Assembly: GCA_964496125.1 (NCBI GenBank)
Contig: CAZBXE010000017.1
Location: 1-32,918 of the forward strand
Origin: CAZBXE01 sp964496125
Lineage (GTDB): Bacteria > Chlamydiota > Chlamydiia > Chlamydiales > CAZBXE01
Length of the DNA stretch: 32,918 nucleotides
Direction of reading: 5' to 3'
Shown here: one piece after another, positions 7,376 through 15,485 of the stretch
Layout of the letters: the number at the start of each line of letters is the position of its first letter
Numbering within the stretch: the stretch's first letter is position 1
The notes under the pieces: model-generated
What the model was told of the DNA's origin: nothing
The model's input: only the letters and a program-made list of their open reading frames with translations
Database searches by the model: none
Translations under genes and position numbers: made by a program

Positions 7376-7543
7376 TATATTATTACTGCGCCTTGTTGAC
7401 ATCCTTCATGCGGAGGAAAAAGCACTCTTTCCAATAGAACAACGTATCTTCCCTTATCTCGGCTTCAAAAGAGCTAGCAAATTCTACTTCTCTCCGGGCG
7501 ATTCTAAGATCAGTTCTCGCAGCCCTAACCGACAAGAGGTCCT

Positions 7544-8944
7544 ATGAAAAAATTCCTTCTAAGCGCAGCTTTTTTCCTTCTGCCCCTGCACATGGTACAT
7601 GGAAATGGCTCTATCAATCAAACCTCAGACTTAACCCCTGTTCTTCCAGCAGATACGCTCCCTTTTACGATAGATATTGAAGTAGCTCCTTTCTCTCTTC
7701 CTACAGGGATACAAGGCTATGTATGTGCCATGTATAGTGGGAAGTGGATTCTGCTAGCAGGGAGGACAAACGGTCTCCATGGGTTTGATAATAGTGGCTC
7801 CAACTTTCCCCCCAATTTCCAAAATACGACTGTCTATGTGATTGACCCAAAGTCAGGTAGTTCGATGAGCCGAGACTTATCGGAATCAGGGCTTGCTCCA
7901 GCTGTAATCGATTGCCTCTCTGTTGTGGCCGCTGAATTTTTTCAACAAGGGGATACTCTCTATGTCGTTGGTGGTTATGGAAAGGTCACAGGAAATCCGC
8001 TACTGAATGAAACAAAAAGCACGCTGACAGCCCTTGATTTAAACCCCCTTCTCCTCTGGGTGAAAGGGTCTCTTTCCAACCTGAACGGGGCGGTTCGGCA
8101 AGTATCCGATCCTTACCTCCAAGTTACAGGAGGAGATCTCTACCAAGCAAACCCACATACTCCCTTCCTCCTCACCCTTGGCCAGAACTTTGTTGGCAAT
8201 TATACGCCCGGCTCGACTGGACTTTACACACAGCAAATCCGTCCTTTTTGGATCGTTGATGAAGGAGATACCCTCTTTATTCTTCCGCTTGATGCAACAA
8301 CAACGTATGCCGATTATAGAAGACGAGATCTCAACGTAGTTCCGATCATGCGCCATAATGAACCTGCCTATATAGCGCTTTCTGGAGTATTTACACTAGC
8401 TGGTGGGGTATGGACTGTTCCCATCACAATTTTCCCTGATGGCTTAAGTTTTGAACCCGACCCCACAGCTGCTACAACTTTTAAACAAGCTATGAATCAG
8501 TACTATTGTCCAACTGCTAGTCTTTATTCGACCAAAAAAGAGGAGATGTACATTGTCCTCCCTGGTGGGCTAAGCTATGGGTACTTTTCCGGTAGCAACT
8601 TTGAAACAGACCAAGAGATTCCTTTCATTAACCAAGTGACGACCATCAAGATCGACGCTCAAGATCGTTGCACGCAGTATCTTATGAGTGGAGAGTACCC
8701 CTATCTTGTTTCAACCGGTACCAATCCTGGCAACCAGCTTTTATTTGGAGCTGAAGCTCAGTTTTTCCCAGCAGAAAACATCTCTCTTTATTATAACCGG
8801 GTCATTCAACTCGATGCGATCACAAAACCCACTGTGATTGGCTACATTGTAGGGGGTATTATGAGTACACTTCCAAATACAAACACGCGTGAAGACTCTA
8901 CCTCCTCCCCTTATGTATTTACAGTAACCCTTACCCCGAAATAA
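7544..8944 (+). CDS. secreted Kelch-like beta-propeller protein
   Basis: The 466-residue protein has a clear signal peptide (MKKFLLSAAFFLLPLHMVHG, cleavage near residue 20). Its mature part resembles a Kelch/galactose-oxidase-type propeller. Blades carry an aromatic/hydrophobic strand then a glycine pair and a 'name-your-value' strand, as in YSGKWILLAGRTNGLHGF (64-81) with VYVIDPKSG (97-105), and DTLYVVGGYG (137-146) with STLTALDL. Later blades such as MYIVLPGGLSYGYF and VIGYIVGGIM are more divergent. I see no catalytic signature, so binding or adhesion is more likely than enzyme activity. AGAGGT precedes the ATG. The GNAT gene starts one base after its stop, so co-transcription is likely. 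It would act in the periplasm or outside the cell. Confidence 0.6.
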   Translation: MKKFLLSAAFFLLPLHMVHGNGSINQTSDLTPVLPADTLPFTIDIEVAPFSLPTGIQGYVCAMYSGKWILLAGRTNGLHGFDNSGSNFPPNFQNTTVYVIDPKSGSSMSRDLSESGLAPAVIDCLSVVAAEFFQQGDTLYVVGGYGKVTGNPLLNETKSTLTALDLNPLLLWVKGSLSNLNGAVRQVSDPYLQVTGGDLYQANPHTPFLLTLGQNFVGNYTPGSTGLYTQQIRPFWIVDEGDTLFILPLDATTTYADYRRRDLNVVPIMRHNEPAYIALSGVFTLAGGVWTVPITIFPDGLSFEPDPTAATTFKQAMNQYYCPTASLYSTKKEEMYIVLPGGLSYGYFSGSNFETDQEIPFINQVTTIKIDAQDRCTQYLMSGEYPYLVSTGTNPGNQLLFGAEAQFFPAENISLYYNRVIQLDAITKPTVIGYIVGGIMSTLPNTNTREDSTSSPYVFTVTLTPK

Positions 8945-8945
8945 G

Positions 8946-9371
8946 ATGCAAGTTGTCATTCGTGAACAAAAAGAAAGCGACATCCCAGAACTAGAACAGC
9001 TTTTTCTAGTAACAAGGCGAGAAACCTTTACCCACGACCCCCCAGAAAAAGTTCAGCTCGCCGATTTTACAAAAATGACGGCCACAGAAAAGGTTTTTGT
9101 GGCAGAGGCTCAGGGAAAAGTTGTCGGATTCATTTCCCTTTACGTCGAAGATAAATTCATTCACAACCTCTATGTCCTTGCTGAATGGCAAAATAAAGGA
9201 ATAGGAAAAAAGCTCCTCAAGAAAGCCGTTGAAGTAGCTCCCCCGCCTCTTGAGCTCAAAGCTGTGCTCTACAATACAAGGGCCTGCAAATTTTACGAAA
9301 AGCAAGGATTTAAGAAAATTGCAACCAATGTTGATGGGCCCGAACCTCACCATGTCTATAGGCTGGGGTAA
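8946..9371 (+). CDS. GNAT-family N-acetyltransferase
   Basis: The 141-residue protein has the GNAT fold. It starts MQVVIREQKESDIPELEQLF, has VFVAEAQGKVVGFISL as the strand before motif A, then the acetyl-CoA pyrophosphate loop QNKGIG (82-87) in NLYVLAEWQNKGIGKKLL, and finishes with NTRACKFYEKQGFKK, the usual motif-B helix with Tyr. It would transfer an acetyl group from acetyl-CoA to an amine; the substrate cannot be read from sequence. It follows the Kelch-like gene after one base, and its last 20 bases overlap the start of the glycosyltransferase gene, so the three probably form one transcript. It is cytoplasmic. Confidence 0.88.
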   Translation: MQVVIREQKESDIPELEQLFLVTRRETFTHDPPEKVQLADFTKMTATEKVFVAEAQGKVVGFISLYVEDKFIHNLYVLAEWQNKGIGKKLLKKAVEVAPPPLELKAVLYNTRACKFYEKQGFKKIATNVDGPEPHHVYRLG

Positions 9372-10470
9372 GACCCTCTTTTTCCTTCTTGCCCTCCTTT
9401 TGCAGTATGGATGGTCTCAAGAAACCATCTGTCTCAATATGATCGTGAAAAATGAACGCGATGTCATCGAACAATGCCTACTCTCTGTAAAGCCCTTTGT
9501 GGATTACTGGGTAATTATCGATACCGGATCTACAGACGGGACACAAACCTTAATCCAAGAGGTGATGAAGGGCATTCCAGGCAAACTTTACGAAAGACCT
9601 TGGGTTGACTTTTCTTATAATCGCAACGAAGCTTTACATCTTGCCAAAAGGAGTGCCGATTATATCTTGTTTATCGATGCAGATGATTTTCTGACGTATG
9701 ACCCTAACTTTACCTTTCCCTCTCTTTCAAAGGACTGCTACTATGTGACAACGCACCTTGACGGCTTCGTCTATAGGAAGATTCTTCTTGTAAGCACAAA
9801 ATGCCACTGGCTCTGGCTCGGCTTGCTTCACGAATATCTCTACTCGTTCCAAGCTGAAACAGAAGGGTTTCTAGAGGAGATTGCGATGCGCTGCACAAGG
9901 AAGGGAGCACGCTCAAAAGATCCGGAAAAATATCGCAAAGATGCCGCCGTCTTAGAGGAAGCACTGCTTATTGAGCCAAAAAATTGCCGCTATGTCTTTT
10001 ATTTAGCACAGAGCTATCGAGATGCAGGGGACTATGAGCAGGCGCTCAGAAATTACGAAAAGCGTATCGAAATGAACGGATGGGATGAAGAAGTCTTTCT
10101 AGCTATGCTAGAAAAGGCTCTGTTACAAGAAAAGCTTGGTATTGACAGAGAGATCATTATACAAAGTTATGAGAGGGCTTATCAATTCAGGTCAACCCGT
10201 GCAGAAACCCTCTTTCATTTAGCCCGTTTTTATTTAAAAATCAGGGAGCCAAAACTTGCTTACGAGACCGCAAAAAAGGGAATCGATTTACCCCTACCCT
10301 GTGACCTCTTGTGGGTTTCTCCCGCTATCTATGAATACGGCCTCCTCTATCTCTGTTATGTAAGCGCCTCTTTGTCTGGCTATGAGGAAGAATCTAAACG
10401 TGCCTATGAACGTCTTCTTGAAAACCCAGAGCTGCCTCAAAATATCCGAGAATTCCTAAGCAAGAATTAG
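9352..10470 (+). CDS. family-2 glycosyltransferase with signal peptide and helical-repeat tail
   Basis: The 372-residue protein begins with a signal or anchor (MSIGWGKTLFFLLALLLQYG), followed at once by the GT-A core: ICLNMIVKNERDVIEQCL, then VIIDTGSTDGTQ and the metal-binding IDADD (108-112). This start of a GT2 domain is close to SunS-like glycosyltransferases. From about residue 200 the sequence becomes TPR-like (YVFYLAQSYRDAGDYEQALR, then ETLFHLARFYLKIREPKLAY). The start at 9352 is chosen because it gives the signal; the frame is open further upstream but only inside the GNAT gene. A glycosyltransferase that is exported would lack nucleotide sugars in the periplasm, so the hydrophobic start may be an uncleaved anchor with the catalytic part elsewhere, or the protein may be a type of effector. 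That part is inference. Confidence 0.75.
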   Translation: MSIGWGKTLFFLLALLLQYGWSQETICLNMIVKNERDVIEQCLLSVKPFVDYWVIIDTGSTDGTQTLIQEVMKGIPGKLYERPWVDFSYNRNEALHLAKRSADYILFIDADDFLTYDPNFTFPSLSKDCYYVTTHLDGFVYRKILLVSTKCHWLWLGLLHEYLYSFQAETEGFLEEIAMRCTRKGARSKDPEKYRKDAAVLEEALLIEPKNCRYVFYLAQSYRDAGDYEQALRNYEKRIEMNGWDEEVFLAMLEKALLQEKLGIDREIIIQSYERAYQFRSTRAETLFHLARFYLKIREPKLAYETAKKGIDLPLPCDLLWVSPAIYEYGLLYLCYVSASLSGYEEESKRAYERLLENPELPQNIREFLSKN

Positions 10471-10518
10471 ACATTTTTTCACTGGAAAAAAAAGAGGAAA
10501 CGACCTAAAATAAAATCT

Positions 10519-10896
10519 ATGTTTAACTTTAAAACACTTGTTTTCACGCTACTTCTCAATGCAAGCATCGTCGCAGGCGATGAACCAGTCCCTCCCTTTC
10601 TCTACAAGGTTATCTCCTTTAAACATTGGCACGAAAGCCGCCACCAATCGAATGTGGCTCTCTCGAAAATGGATGAAAGCTTTATCCACCTTGCCAAAGA
10701 AGACCAGATTGATCAGTTTGTCAAGAAATTTTGGAGCAAGCATAAGCACTATTTTATCTTAAAGCTCGATACAAGCAAACTGAAAGGAAAGCTTGTGTAT
10801 GAAACCAATCACCCCGATGCAAAGAGCAAGTACTACCATCTCTACAATGGATCGATCCCTAAGAGTGCTGTTGTGCAAGCAAGAGAAGTAAACTAG
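10519..10896 (+). CDS. exported DUF952 family protein
   Basis: The 125-residue protein matches DUF952: LYKVISFKHWHES near the start, DESFIHLAKEDQIDQFVKKF in the middle (the family's GFIHLS...Q..V..F), ILKLDTSKLKGKLVYE, and KYYHLYNGSIPKSAVV at the end. As I recall, DUF952 is grouped with ADP-ribosyltransferase-like folds; its activity is unknown. Unusually for this family, an N-terminal signal peptide is present (MFNFKTLVFTLLLNASIVAG), which puts the protein outside the cytoplasm. No Shine-Dalgarno precedes the ATG, and a TAAAAT box lies close to it, so the message could have a very short leader. Its stop shares one base with the GTG start of the LuxR-type gene (TAGTG), so the two are coupled. 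Confidence 0.8.
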   Translation: MFNFKTLVFTLLLNASIVAGDEPVPPFLYKVISFKHWHESRHQSNVALSKMDESFIHLAKEDQIDQFVKKFWSKHKHYFILKLDTSKLKGKLVYETNHPDAKSKYYHLYNGSIPKSAVVQAREVN

Positions 10897-11723
10897 TGCT
10901 AAGCTGGAAGGAGATCGTCCAGAATTACATCATAAAATACTCCGACCAGATCCAACAAACGACTCGCCCCCTTACAGATCATTTTGGTATAGGTTATTTT
11001 ACCTACCATAAAATTGATGCAAAAGGAAACTATACTGTCCTCGTGGACAGGCCCGAATGGGCTGAGCATTATGTCAGCAACAAAATCTATCTCCAAGACC
11101 CTTATCTAAGACACCCCTCCGTATATAAACCCGGGATCTGCCTTGTAGATAGTCATGGAACGCCTGAATACAAAAAAATGATCCTTCGATCGGGAAGAGA
11201 AGTGCTTGGGCTCGACATGGCCATCATGCTTGCAAAGCCAGAGGGAAGCCATGTTGAATTTTTCGGATTTGCAGGCGAGCATAAAAACTCAAGACTCCAT
11301 GATCTCTACCTAAACCACGCTGACCTACTCAACTCTTTTGCCATGCACTTTAAGCAAAGGCTCTCCCCCTATTTGAAAAAAATGGAAGAAGAAGCAGGAT
11401 CTCTGCCTGCACTCAAAGGAAAAGACTTTTTCTGCGGGGAGCCCATCTGTCCAAAAATAAAATCTGCCTGCCGCTACGAATTTCTGATCAACATAGGCCA
11501 CAGCAAAGAGGTGGAAAAGATAAAAAAACTCTCCCTTCGCGAAAGAGAGTGCCTAAAGCACCTCCTCGAAGAAAAAACAGCCAAACAAACAGCTGAAGCT
11601 CTTGGCTTAAAATACAGAACGATTGAATTCTACTTTGAAAACATCAAAAACAAGCTAGGAGCTCTCAGCAAGCAAGAACTGCTCAAAACGGCAAGGCACT
11701 TAAGATCACTCGGACTACTGTAG
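10896..11723 (+). CDS. LuxR-type transcriptional regulator
   Basis: The C-terminal 65 residues (about 208-272) form a LuxR/FixJ helix-turn-helix: LSLRERECLKHLLEEKTAKQ, then the recognition region ALGLKYRTIEFYFENIKNKLG. Residues 1-200 are a sensor-like domain. W55, Y59 and the QDPYLRHP segment (67-74) vaguely recall the autoinducer-binding domain of LuxR proteins, but similarity is weak and a ligand cannot be named. There is no receiver-type phosphorylation site, so it is not a response regulator. A cysteine-rich patch (CGEPICPKIKSAC, 180-192) sits between the domains. The start is GTG, overlapping the previous stop by one base. No luxI-like synthase is in the window, making this a 'solo' regulator. 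It likely controls the neighbouring DUF952 or peptidase/sulfatase genes. Confidence 0.8.
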   Translation: MLSWKEIVQNYIIKYSDQIQQTTRPLTDHFGIGYFTYHKIDAKGNYTVLVDRPEWAEHYVSNKIYLQDPYLRHPSVYKPGICLVDSHGTPEYKKMILRSGREVLGLDMAIMLAKPEGSHVEFFGFAGEHKNSRLHDLYLNHADLLNSFAMHFKQRLSPYLKKMEEEAGSLPALKGKDFFCGEPICPKIKSACRYEFLINIGHSKEVEKIKKLSLRERECLKHLLEEKTAKQTAEALGLKYRTIEFYFENIKNKLGALSKQELLKTARHLRSLGLL

Positions 11724-11758
11724 TCAATACAGTATCCTTTCTAAATTTCTTTCCCTAT

Positions 11759-11787
11759 CCTTTGTCTTCTTTTAACAAAGGAGAACA
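11759..11787 (+). promoter_or_regulatory. hairpin that may mask the ribosome binding site of the peptidase gene
   Basis: CCTTTGT (11759-11765) pairs with ACAAAGG (11775-11781) around a 9-base loop. The right arm includes most of the Shine-Dalgarno AAAGGAG, which stands about six bases before the ATG at 11789. Folding would block translation start. Seven base pairs, mostly A-T, give only modest stability. Confidence 0.35.
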
Positions 11788-11788
11788 C

Positions 11789-12721
11789 ATGGACATCGTC
11801 ATTGAAAAAACCTGGGACAAGACAAAACTAGAAGGAGCAGAATACGTAACCCTCACGAATGGCTACAAAGTCTGGACAAAGAGAGTGGGGGAAGGGCCCA
11901 TCAAAATTCTTACGCTGCACGGGGGACCGGGCTGTTCACATGAATACTTGGAATGCTTAGAAGAGAGGTTTCCTAAAAACCTCTTCCAAATCATCTACTA
12001 CGACCAGCTCGGCTCCACCTACTCTGATCAGCCAGACGATCCTTCCCTTTGGACAGTAGAGAGATTTTGTGAAGAAGTGGAAGAGGTGAGAGGCGCCCTT
12101 GGCCTGGATCAGTTCTACCTCTATGGGCAGTCTTGGGGCGCTCTGCTCTCGATCGAATACAGCCTCAAATACCAAAAGCACCTAAAGGGTGTTATCTTAT
12201 CCAACATTACAGGGAGCGTAGCTTCCTATGTAGAGTACTTAAACGATTTACGATCTAAACTTCCGCAGGATGTACAGGACCGCATGAAAACTTTTGAAGA
12301 TGCTTGTGACTTTTTGAATCCAGAGTACGAAAAGATCTTATTCGACAAGGTGTACTCTCGCCATCTTTGTAGACTTAAAGAGTGGCCAGAGCCATTTTTA
12401 CGCGCCTTTGCGCACCTGAATAGGCAAGTCTATGAAACTGTGCAAGGACCCAACGAATTTATCGTGACAGGTAACTTCAAAGATTGGAACCGATGGGATG
12501 ACCTCCATAAAATCAACATACCAACCCTTCTTCTTTGCGGCAGATACGACACCATGAGTCCCGAGGACAACGAAAAAATGGCAAAGCTCATTCCCCATTC
12601 AACACTTACGATTTGTGAGAATGGAAGCCACGGGGCGATGTTTGATGACCCTGAGCCTTATTTTGAAGCCTTTTACCACTTTATTAACACTGTTGAGCAA
12701 GATTCAAGAAAAGAGTTGTGA
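11789..12721 (+). CDS. pip: proline iminopeptidase-type alpha/beta hydrolase (peptidase family S33)
   Basis: The 310-residue protein shows the S33 pattern: oxyanion-hole motif HGGPG (44-48), DQLGSTYSDQP, nucleophile elbow GQSWG with S115, acid D254 in GRYDTMSPED and H281 in NGSHGAMFDDP. Proline iminopeptidases release N-terminal proline from peptides; the family also includes other aminopeptidases, so the substrate is probable rather than certain. It has no signal peptide and should be cytoplasmic. I place the start at ATG 11789 because AAAGGAG lies before it; a TTG nine codons upstream is in frame but lacks a ribosome binding site. It follows the LuxR-type gene by 65 bases and precedes the sulfatase gene by 54, so it may be part of the same cluster. 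Confidence 0.85.
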   Translation: MDIVIEKTWDKTKLEGAEYVTLTNGYKVWTKRVGEGPIKILTLHGGPGCSHEYLECLEERFPKNLFQIIYYDQLGSTYSDQPDDPSLWTVERFCEEVEEVRGALGLDQFYLYGQSWGALLSIEYSLKYQKHLKGVILSNITGSVASYVEYLNDLRSKLPQDVQDRMKTFEDACDFLNPEYEKILFDKVYSRHLCRLKEWPEPFLRAFAHLNRQVYETVQGPNEFIVTGNFKDWNRWDDLHKINIPTLLLCGRYDTMSPEDNEKMAKLIPHSTLTICENGSHGAMFDDPEPYFEAFYHFINTVEQDSRKEL

Positions 12722-12775
12722 TAGAATCTTCATTCAGGTAAACCGAAGAAAAAATTTTACTATTCGGAGAATGGA

Positions 12776-14365
12776 ATGAAACGAATGAATTTTATAGGAG
12801 GGCTCATTGCCCTCCTCCATATGGGAACTACGCTCTTTGGCGCGACACCTCCTAACATCATTGTCATCATGGGAGATGACATCGGGTGGTTTAATATTGG
12901 TGCCTATCACCGTGGCATCATGGCAGGGAAAACGCCTCATATCGACAAGCTAGCAGCAGAAGGTATGCTCTTTACAGACTATTATGCAGAACCAAGCTGC
13001 ACAGCAGGAAGGGCTAACTTCATTACAGGCGAGCTTCCGATCCGTACAGGGCTCACAACAGTTGGGCAGGCTGGCGCGAAAGTAGGCATCCCCGATGAAG
13101 CTCCGACTATTGCGACTGCACTTAAATCCATGGGATATGCCACCGGACAGTTCGGGAAAAACCACTTTGGAGACCTCAACCAGTACCTCCCTACCCTCCA
13201 CGGGTTTGATGAGTTCTTTGGATATCTTTACCATCTAGATGCGATGGAAGACCCTTTCTGGCACTCTTATCCACCCGAACTTAAAGACGTTGTAGGCCCA
13301 CGCAATATGCTCCATACATTTGCTACAAACGTGGATGATACAACCGTAGAACCTCGCTGGGGCAAAGTAGGCCGGCAGAAAATTATCGATGAAGGTCCCC
13401 TTCCTCCCGAGAGGATGAAAACTGTAGACGATGAAATCTTGGCCAAAACATTTGTCTTTATGGATAAAGCAAAAAAAGAGGGAAAACCGTTCTTTATCTG
13501 GCACAACCCATCTCGCATGCACGTCTACACTCACTTGTCTGATAAATATAAGAAGATGATGAACCCAGAAAATGGCTGGTATACGGAAGAAGCCGGAATG
13601 GCTCAGTTTGATGACATCGTGGGTGCTGTTGTGAAAAAGGTAAAAGACATGGGTCTAGATGACAACACGATTATTGTTGTTACTACAGATAATGGCGCCG
13701 AGGTGTTCACTTGGCCAGATGGCGGGATGACTCCGTTCTCCGGGGCAAAGGGTACTGTACAAGAAGGAGGCATGCGTGTGCCTGCGATTGTCCGATGGCC
13801 CGGGAAAGTGCCTGCAGGGAAAGTAGAAAACCAGCTGATGTCAGGGCTTGACTGGTTCCCTACTTTTGTTGCTGCGGCCGGAAACCCAAACATTGTAGAG
13901 GAACTTAAAAAAGGGAAAAAACTAGGCGACCGCGCCTACAAGGTGCATCTGGACGGCTTTAACCAACTAGACTTTATCTTAGGAAAAGCCCCCTCAGAGA
14001 GACATGTTGTCTACTATTTTGCAGAAGAGCGTTTTGGGGCTGTACGAATTGATGATTACAAATACGTCTTCATCTCGCAACCTGGGGGATGGTTTGGGGG
14101 GACAGTCACACTCGACTGGCCTGTGATCTTCAACCTCAGGCTTGATCCCTTTGAAAGAGCTACAGCAGATAGAGCCCCTCCTGCTCTGATGGACTTTTTT
14201 GGTCACGAGTTTTGGCGTTTTGTCTTCGCTCAGAAAAAGGTAGAAGAGCTTGCTGCCTCCTTCATTGAATTCCCCCCTATGCAGAAAGGGGCCTCCTTTA
14301 ACATGGAGAAGGTCAAAGAAGAGGTGATCAAGAAGATCCAAAACCAAGCAAGAACAGGCCAATAG
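12776..14365 (+). CDS. secreted arylsulfatase (formylglycine-dependent)
   Basis: The 529-residue enzyme hydrolyses sulfate esters. After a signal peptide (MKRMNFIGGLIALLHMGTTL FG, cleavage near 22) it has the metal-binding MGDDIGW (D34, D35), the maturation site PSCTAGR with C75 as the future formylglycine and R79, GKNH (127-130, in place of the usual GKWH), TTDNGAE (D305, N306) and KGTVQEGGMRVP (325-336). All key residues of the type I sulfatase family are therefore present. GGAG precedes the ATG. The next gene encodes the formylglycine-generating enzyme that would convert C75, so this is a sulfatase with its own activator. The natural substrate is unknown; host or environmental sulfated glycans are plausible. 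Sulfatases are uncommon in chlamydiae as far as I know. Confidence 0.92.
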   Translation: MKRMNFIGGLIALLHMGTTLFGATPPNIIVIMGDDIGWFNIGAYHRGIMAGKTPHIDKLAAEGMLFTDYYAEPSCTAGRANFITGELPIRTGLTTVGQAGAKVGIPDEAPTIATALKSMGYATGQFGKNHFGDLNQYLPTLHGFDEFFGYLYHLDAMEDPFWHSYPPELKDVVGPRNMLHTFATNVDDTTVEPRWGKVGRQKIIDEGPLPPERMKTVDDEILAKTFVFMDKAKKEGKPFFIWHNPSRMHVYTHLSDKYKKMMNPENGWYTEEAGMAQFDDIVGAVVKKVKDMGLDDNTIIVVTTDNGAEVFTWPDGGMTPFSGAKGTVQEGGMRVPAIVRWPGKVPAGKVENQLMSGLDWFPTFVAAAGNPNIVEELKKGKKLGDRAYKVHLDGFNQLDFILGKAPSERHVVYYFAEERFGAVRIDDYKYVFISQPGGWFGGTVTLDWPVIFNLRLDPFERATADRAPPALMDFFGHEFWRFVFAQKKVEELAASFIEFPPMQKGASFNMEKVKEEVIKKIQNQARTGQ

Positions 14366-14417
14366 AAAAAAAATACTAATGATTGACGAAAAGCAACACC
14401 ATTGATATAAAGGTTTT

Positions 14418-15482
14418 ATGAAAAAAAATTTGTTATTTCTTTCCTTTCTTATATTGACCACTCCCTTATGGGGTGATTGTGCTGGCAAATGCAGCTTACC
14501 CAAAAGACTTTCTGGCATGGTGTGGGTTCCTGGCGGCGAATTTCAAATGGGCTCAAACCACAAAGACGCAAAGCGCGATGAAAAACCCCCACACCGCGTA
14601 AAAGTAGATGGCTTTTGGCTCGATGAAACCCCTGTCACCAACAAGCAATTCAAAGAATTTGTCGATGCCACAGGGTATGTCACAACAGCAGAAAGAGCGC
14701 CTAAAATGGAGGAAATCATGGCACAAGTGCCCCCGGGCACCCCTGAGCCTCCCAAAGAAGCACTTGTAGCCTCCTCTCTTGTGTTCACGCCTACAAAAGG
14801 CCCTTGCCCGCTTAACAACCATAAAGCCTGGTGGGAGTGGAAAAAGGGAGCCGACTGGAGACACCCTTGCGGGCCAGATAGCTCAATTGTTGGGAAAGAA
14901 GATCATCCTGTAGTCCAAATCTCCTACTATGACGCAAAGGCCTACGCTGATTGGGCAGGGAAGAGACTACCCACAGAAGCAGAGTGGGAGTATGCTGCCC
15001 ATGGGGGACAAAAAGATATCCAATACGTATGGGGCAATGAGGAATTTGATGAAACAAAACCCCAAGCAAACTTATGGCATGGGGAATTTCCTCACAAGAG
15101 CACAAAAAAAGATGGTTATGCAGGAACAACACCTGTAAAAAACTTTAAGCCAAATCCCTACGGCCTGTACGACATGTCTGGAAACGTGTGGCAATGGTGC
15201 AGTGACCTCTACCACGTAGATCACTATGCCAATCAGGCTAAAGCTTTAGTTTGTGAAAACCCAAAAGGCCCAGCTACCTGCTTCGATCCGGCTGAACCTT
15301 ATGCAAGCAAGCATGTGCATAGAGGGGGATCATACCTTTGCCACGCAAGCTACTGCAAAGGCTATCGCATTTCTGCCCGTATGAAGACTTGCCCGGATAC
15401 AAGCCTAAACCATTTAGGTTTCCGCTGTGCAAAAGATGCGGCCCTACCACTTGCTTCGGCAGAGGAAGCGGAGGTAGAGTAG
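14418..15482 (+). CDS. exported formylglycine-generating enzyme (SUMF1/FGE family)
   Basis: The 354-residue protein carries the FGE-sulfatase domain: MVWVPGGEFQMGSN near the start, VDGFWLDETPVTNKQFKEFV, the centre ADWAGKRLPTEAEWEYAA, GLYDMSGNVWQWCSD, and GGSYLCHASYCKGYRISAR with the two active-site cysteines C308 and C313. This last segment matches the catalytic loop of true FGE (GGSYMCHRSYC in human SUMF1) rather than the cysteine-free relatives. It oxidises the sulfatase cysteine to formylglycine using copper and oxygen. An export signal (MKKNLLFLSFLILTTPLWGD) is present, whereas most bacterial FGEs are cytoplasmic. AAAGG stands close to the ATG. It lies 52 bases after the sulfatase gene and is probably co-transcribed with it. 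Confidence 0.92.
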   Translation: MKKNLLFLSFLILTTPLWGDCAGKCSLPKRLSGMVWVPGGEFQMGSNHKDAKRDEKPPHRVKVDGFWLDETPVTNKQFKEFVDATGYVTTAERAPKMEEIMAQVPPGTPEPPKEALVASSLVFTPTKGPCPLNNHKAWWEWKKGADWRHPCGPDSSIVGKEDHPVVQISYYDAKAYADWAGKRLPTEAEWEYAAHGGQKDIQYVWGNEEFDETKPQANLWHGEFPHKSTKKDGYAGTTPVKNFKPNPYGLYDMSGNVWQWCSDLYHVDHYANQAKALVCENPKGPATCFDPAEPYASKHVHRGGSYLCHASYCKGYRISARMKTCPDTSLNHLGFRCAKDAALPLASAEEAEVE

Positions 15483-15485
15483 ATC

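Noticed and set aside
7161..7547. A 128-codon plus-strand frame before the Kelch-like gene
   Set aside because: Half of it is antisense to the signal-peptide region of the barrel gene and the rest covers the divergent promoter region.
9250..9351. An upstream start for the glycosyltransferase
   Set aside because: It lies inside the GNAT gene, adds residues unlike a glycosyltransferase and removes the signal peptide at the N-terminus.
11762..11788. TTG start for the proline iminopeptidase
   Set aside because: It includes the Shine-Dalgarno AAAGGAG inside the coding region; the ATG at 11789 is well placed after it.
13994..14518. A 174-codon minus-strand frame across the sulfatase-FGE junction
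   Set aside because: It is antisense to two genes with full catalytic motifs and resembles nothing.
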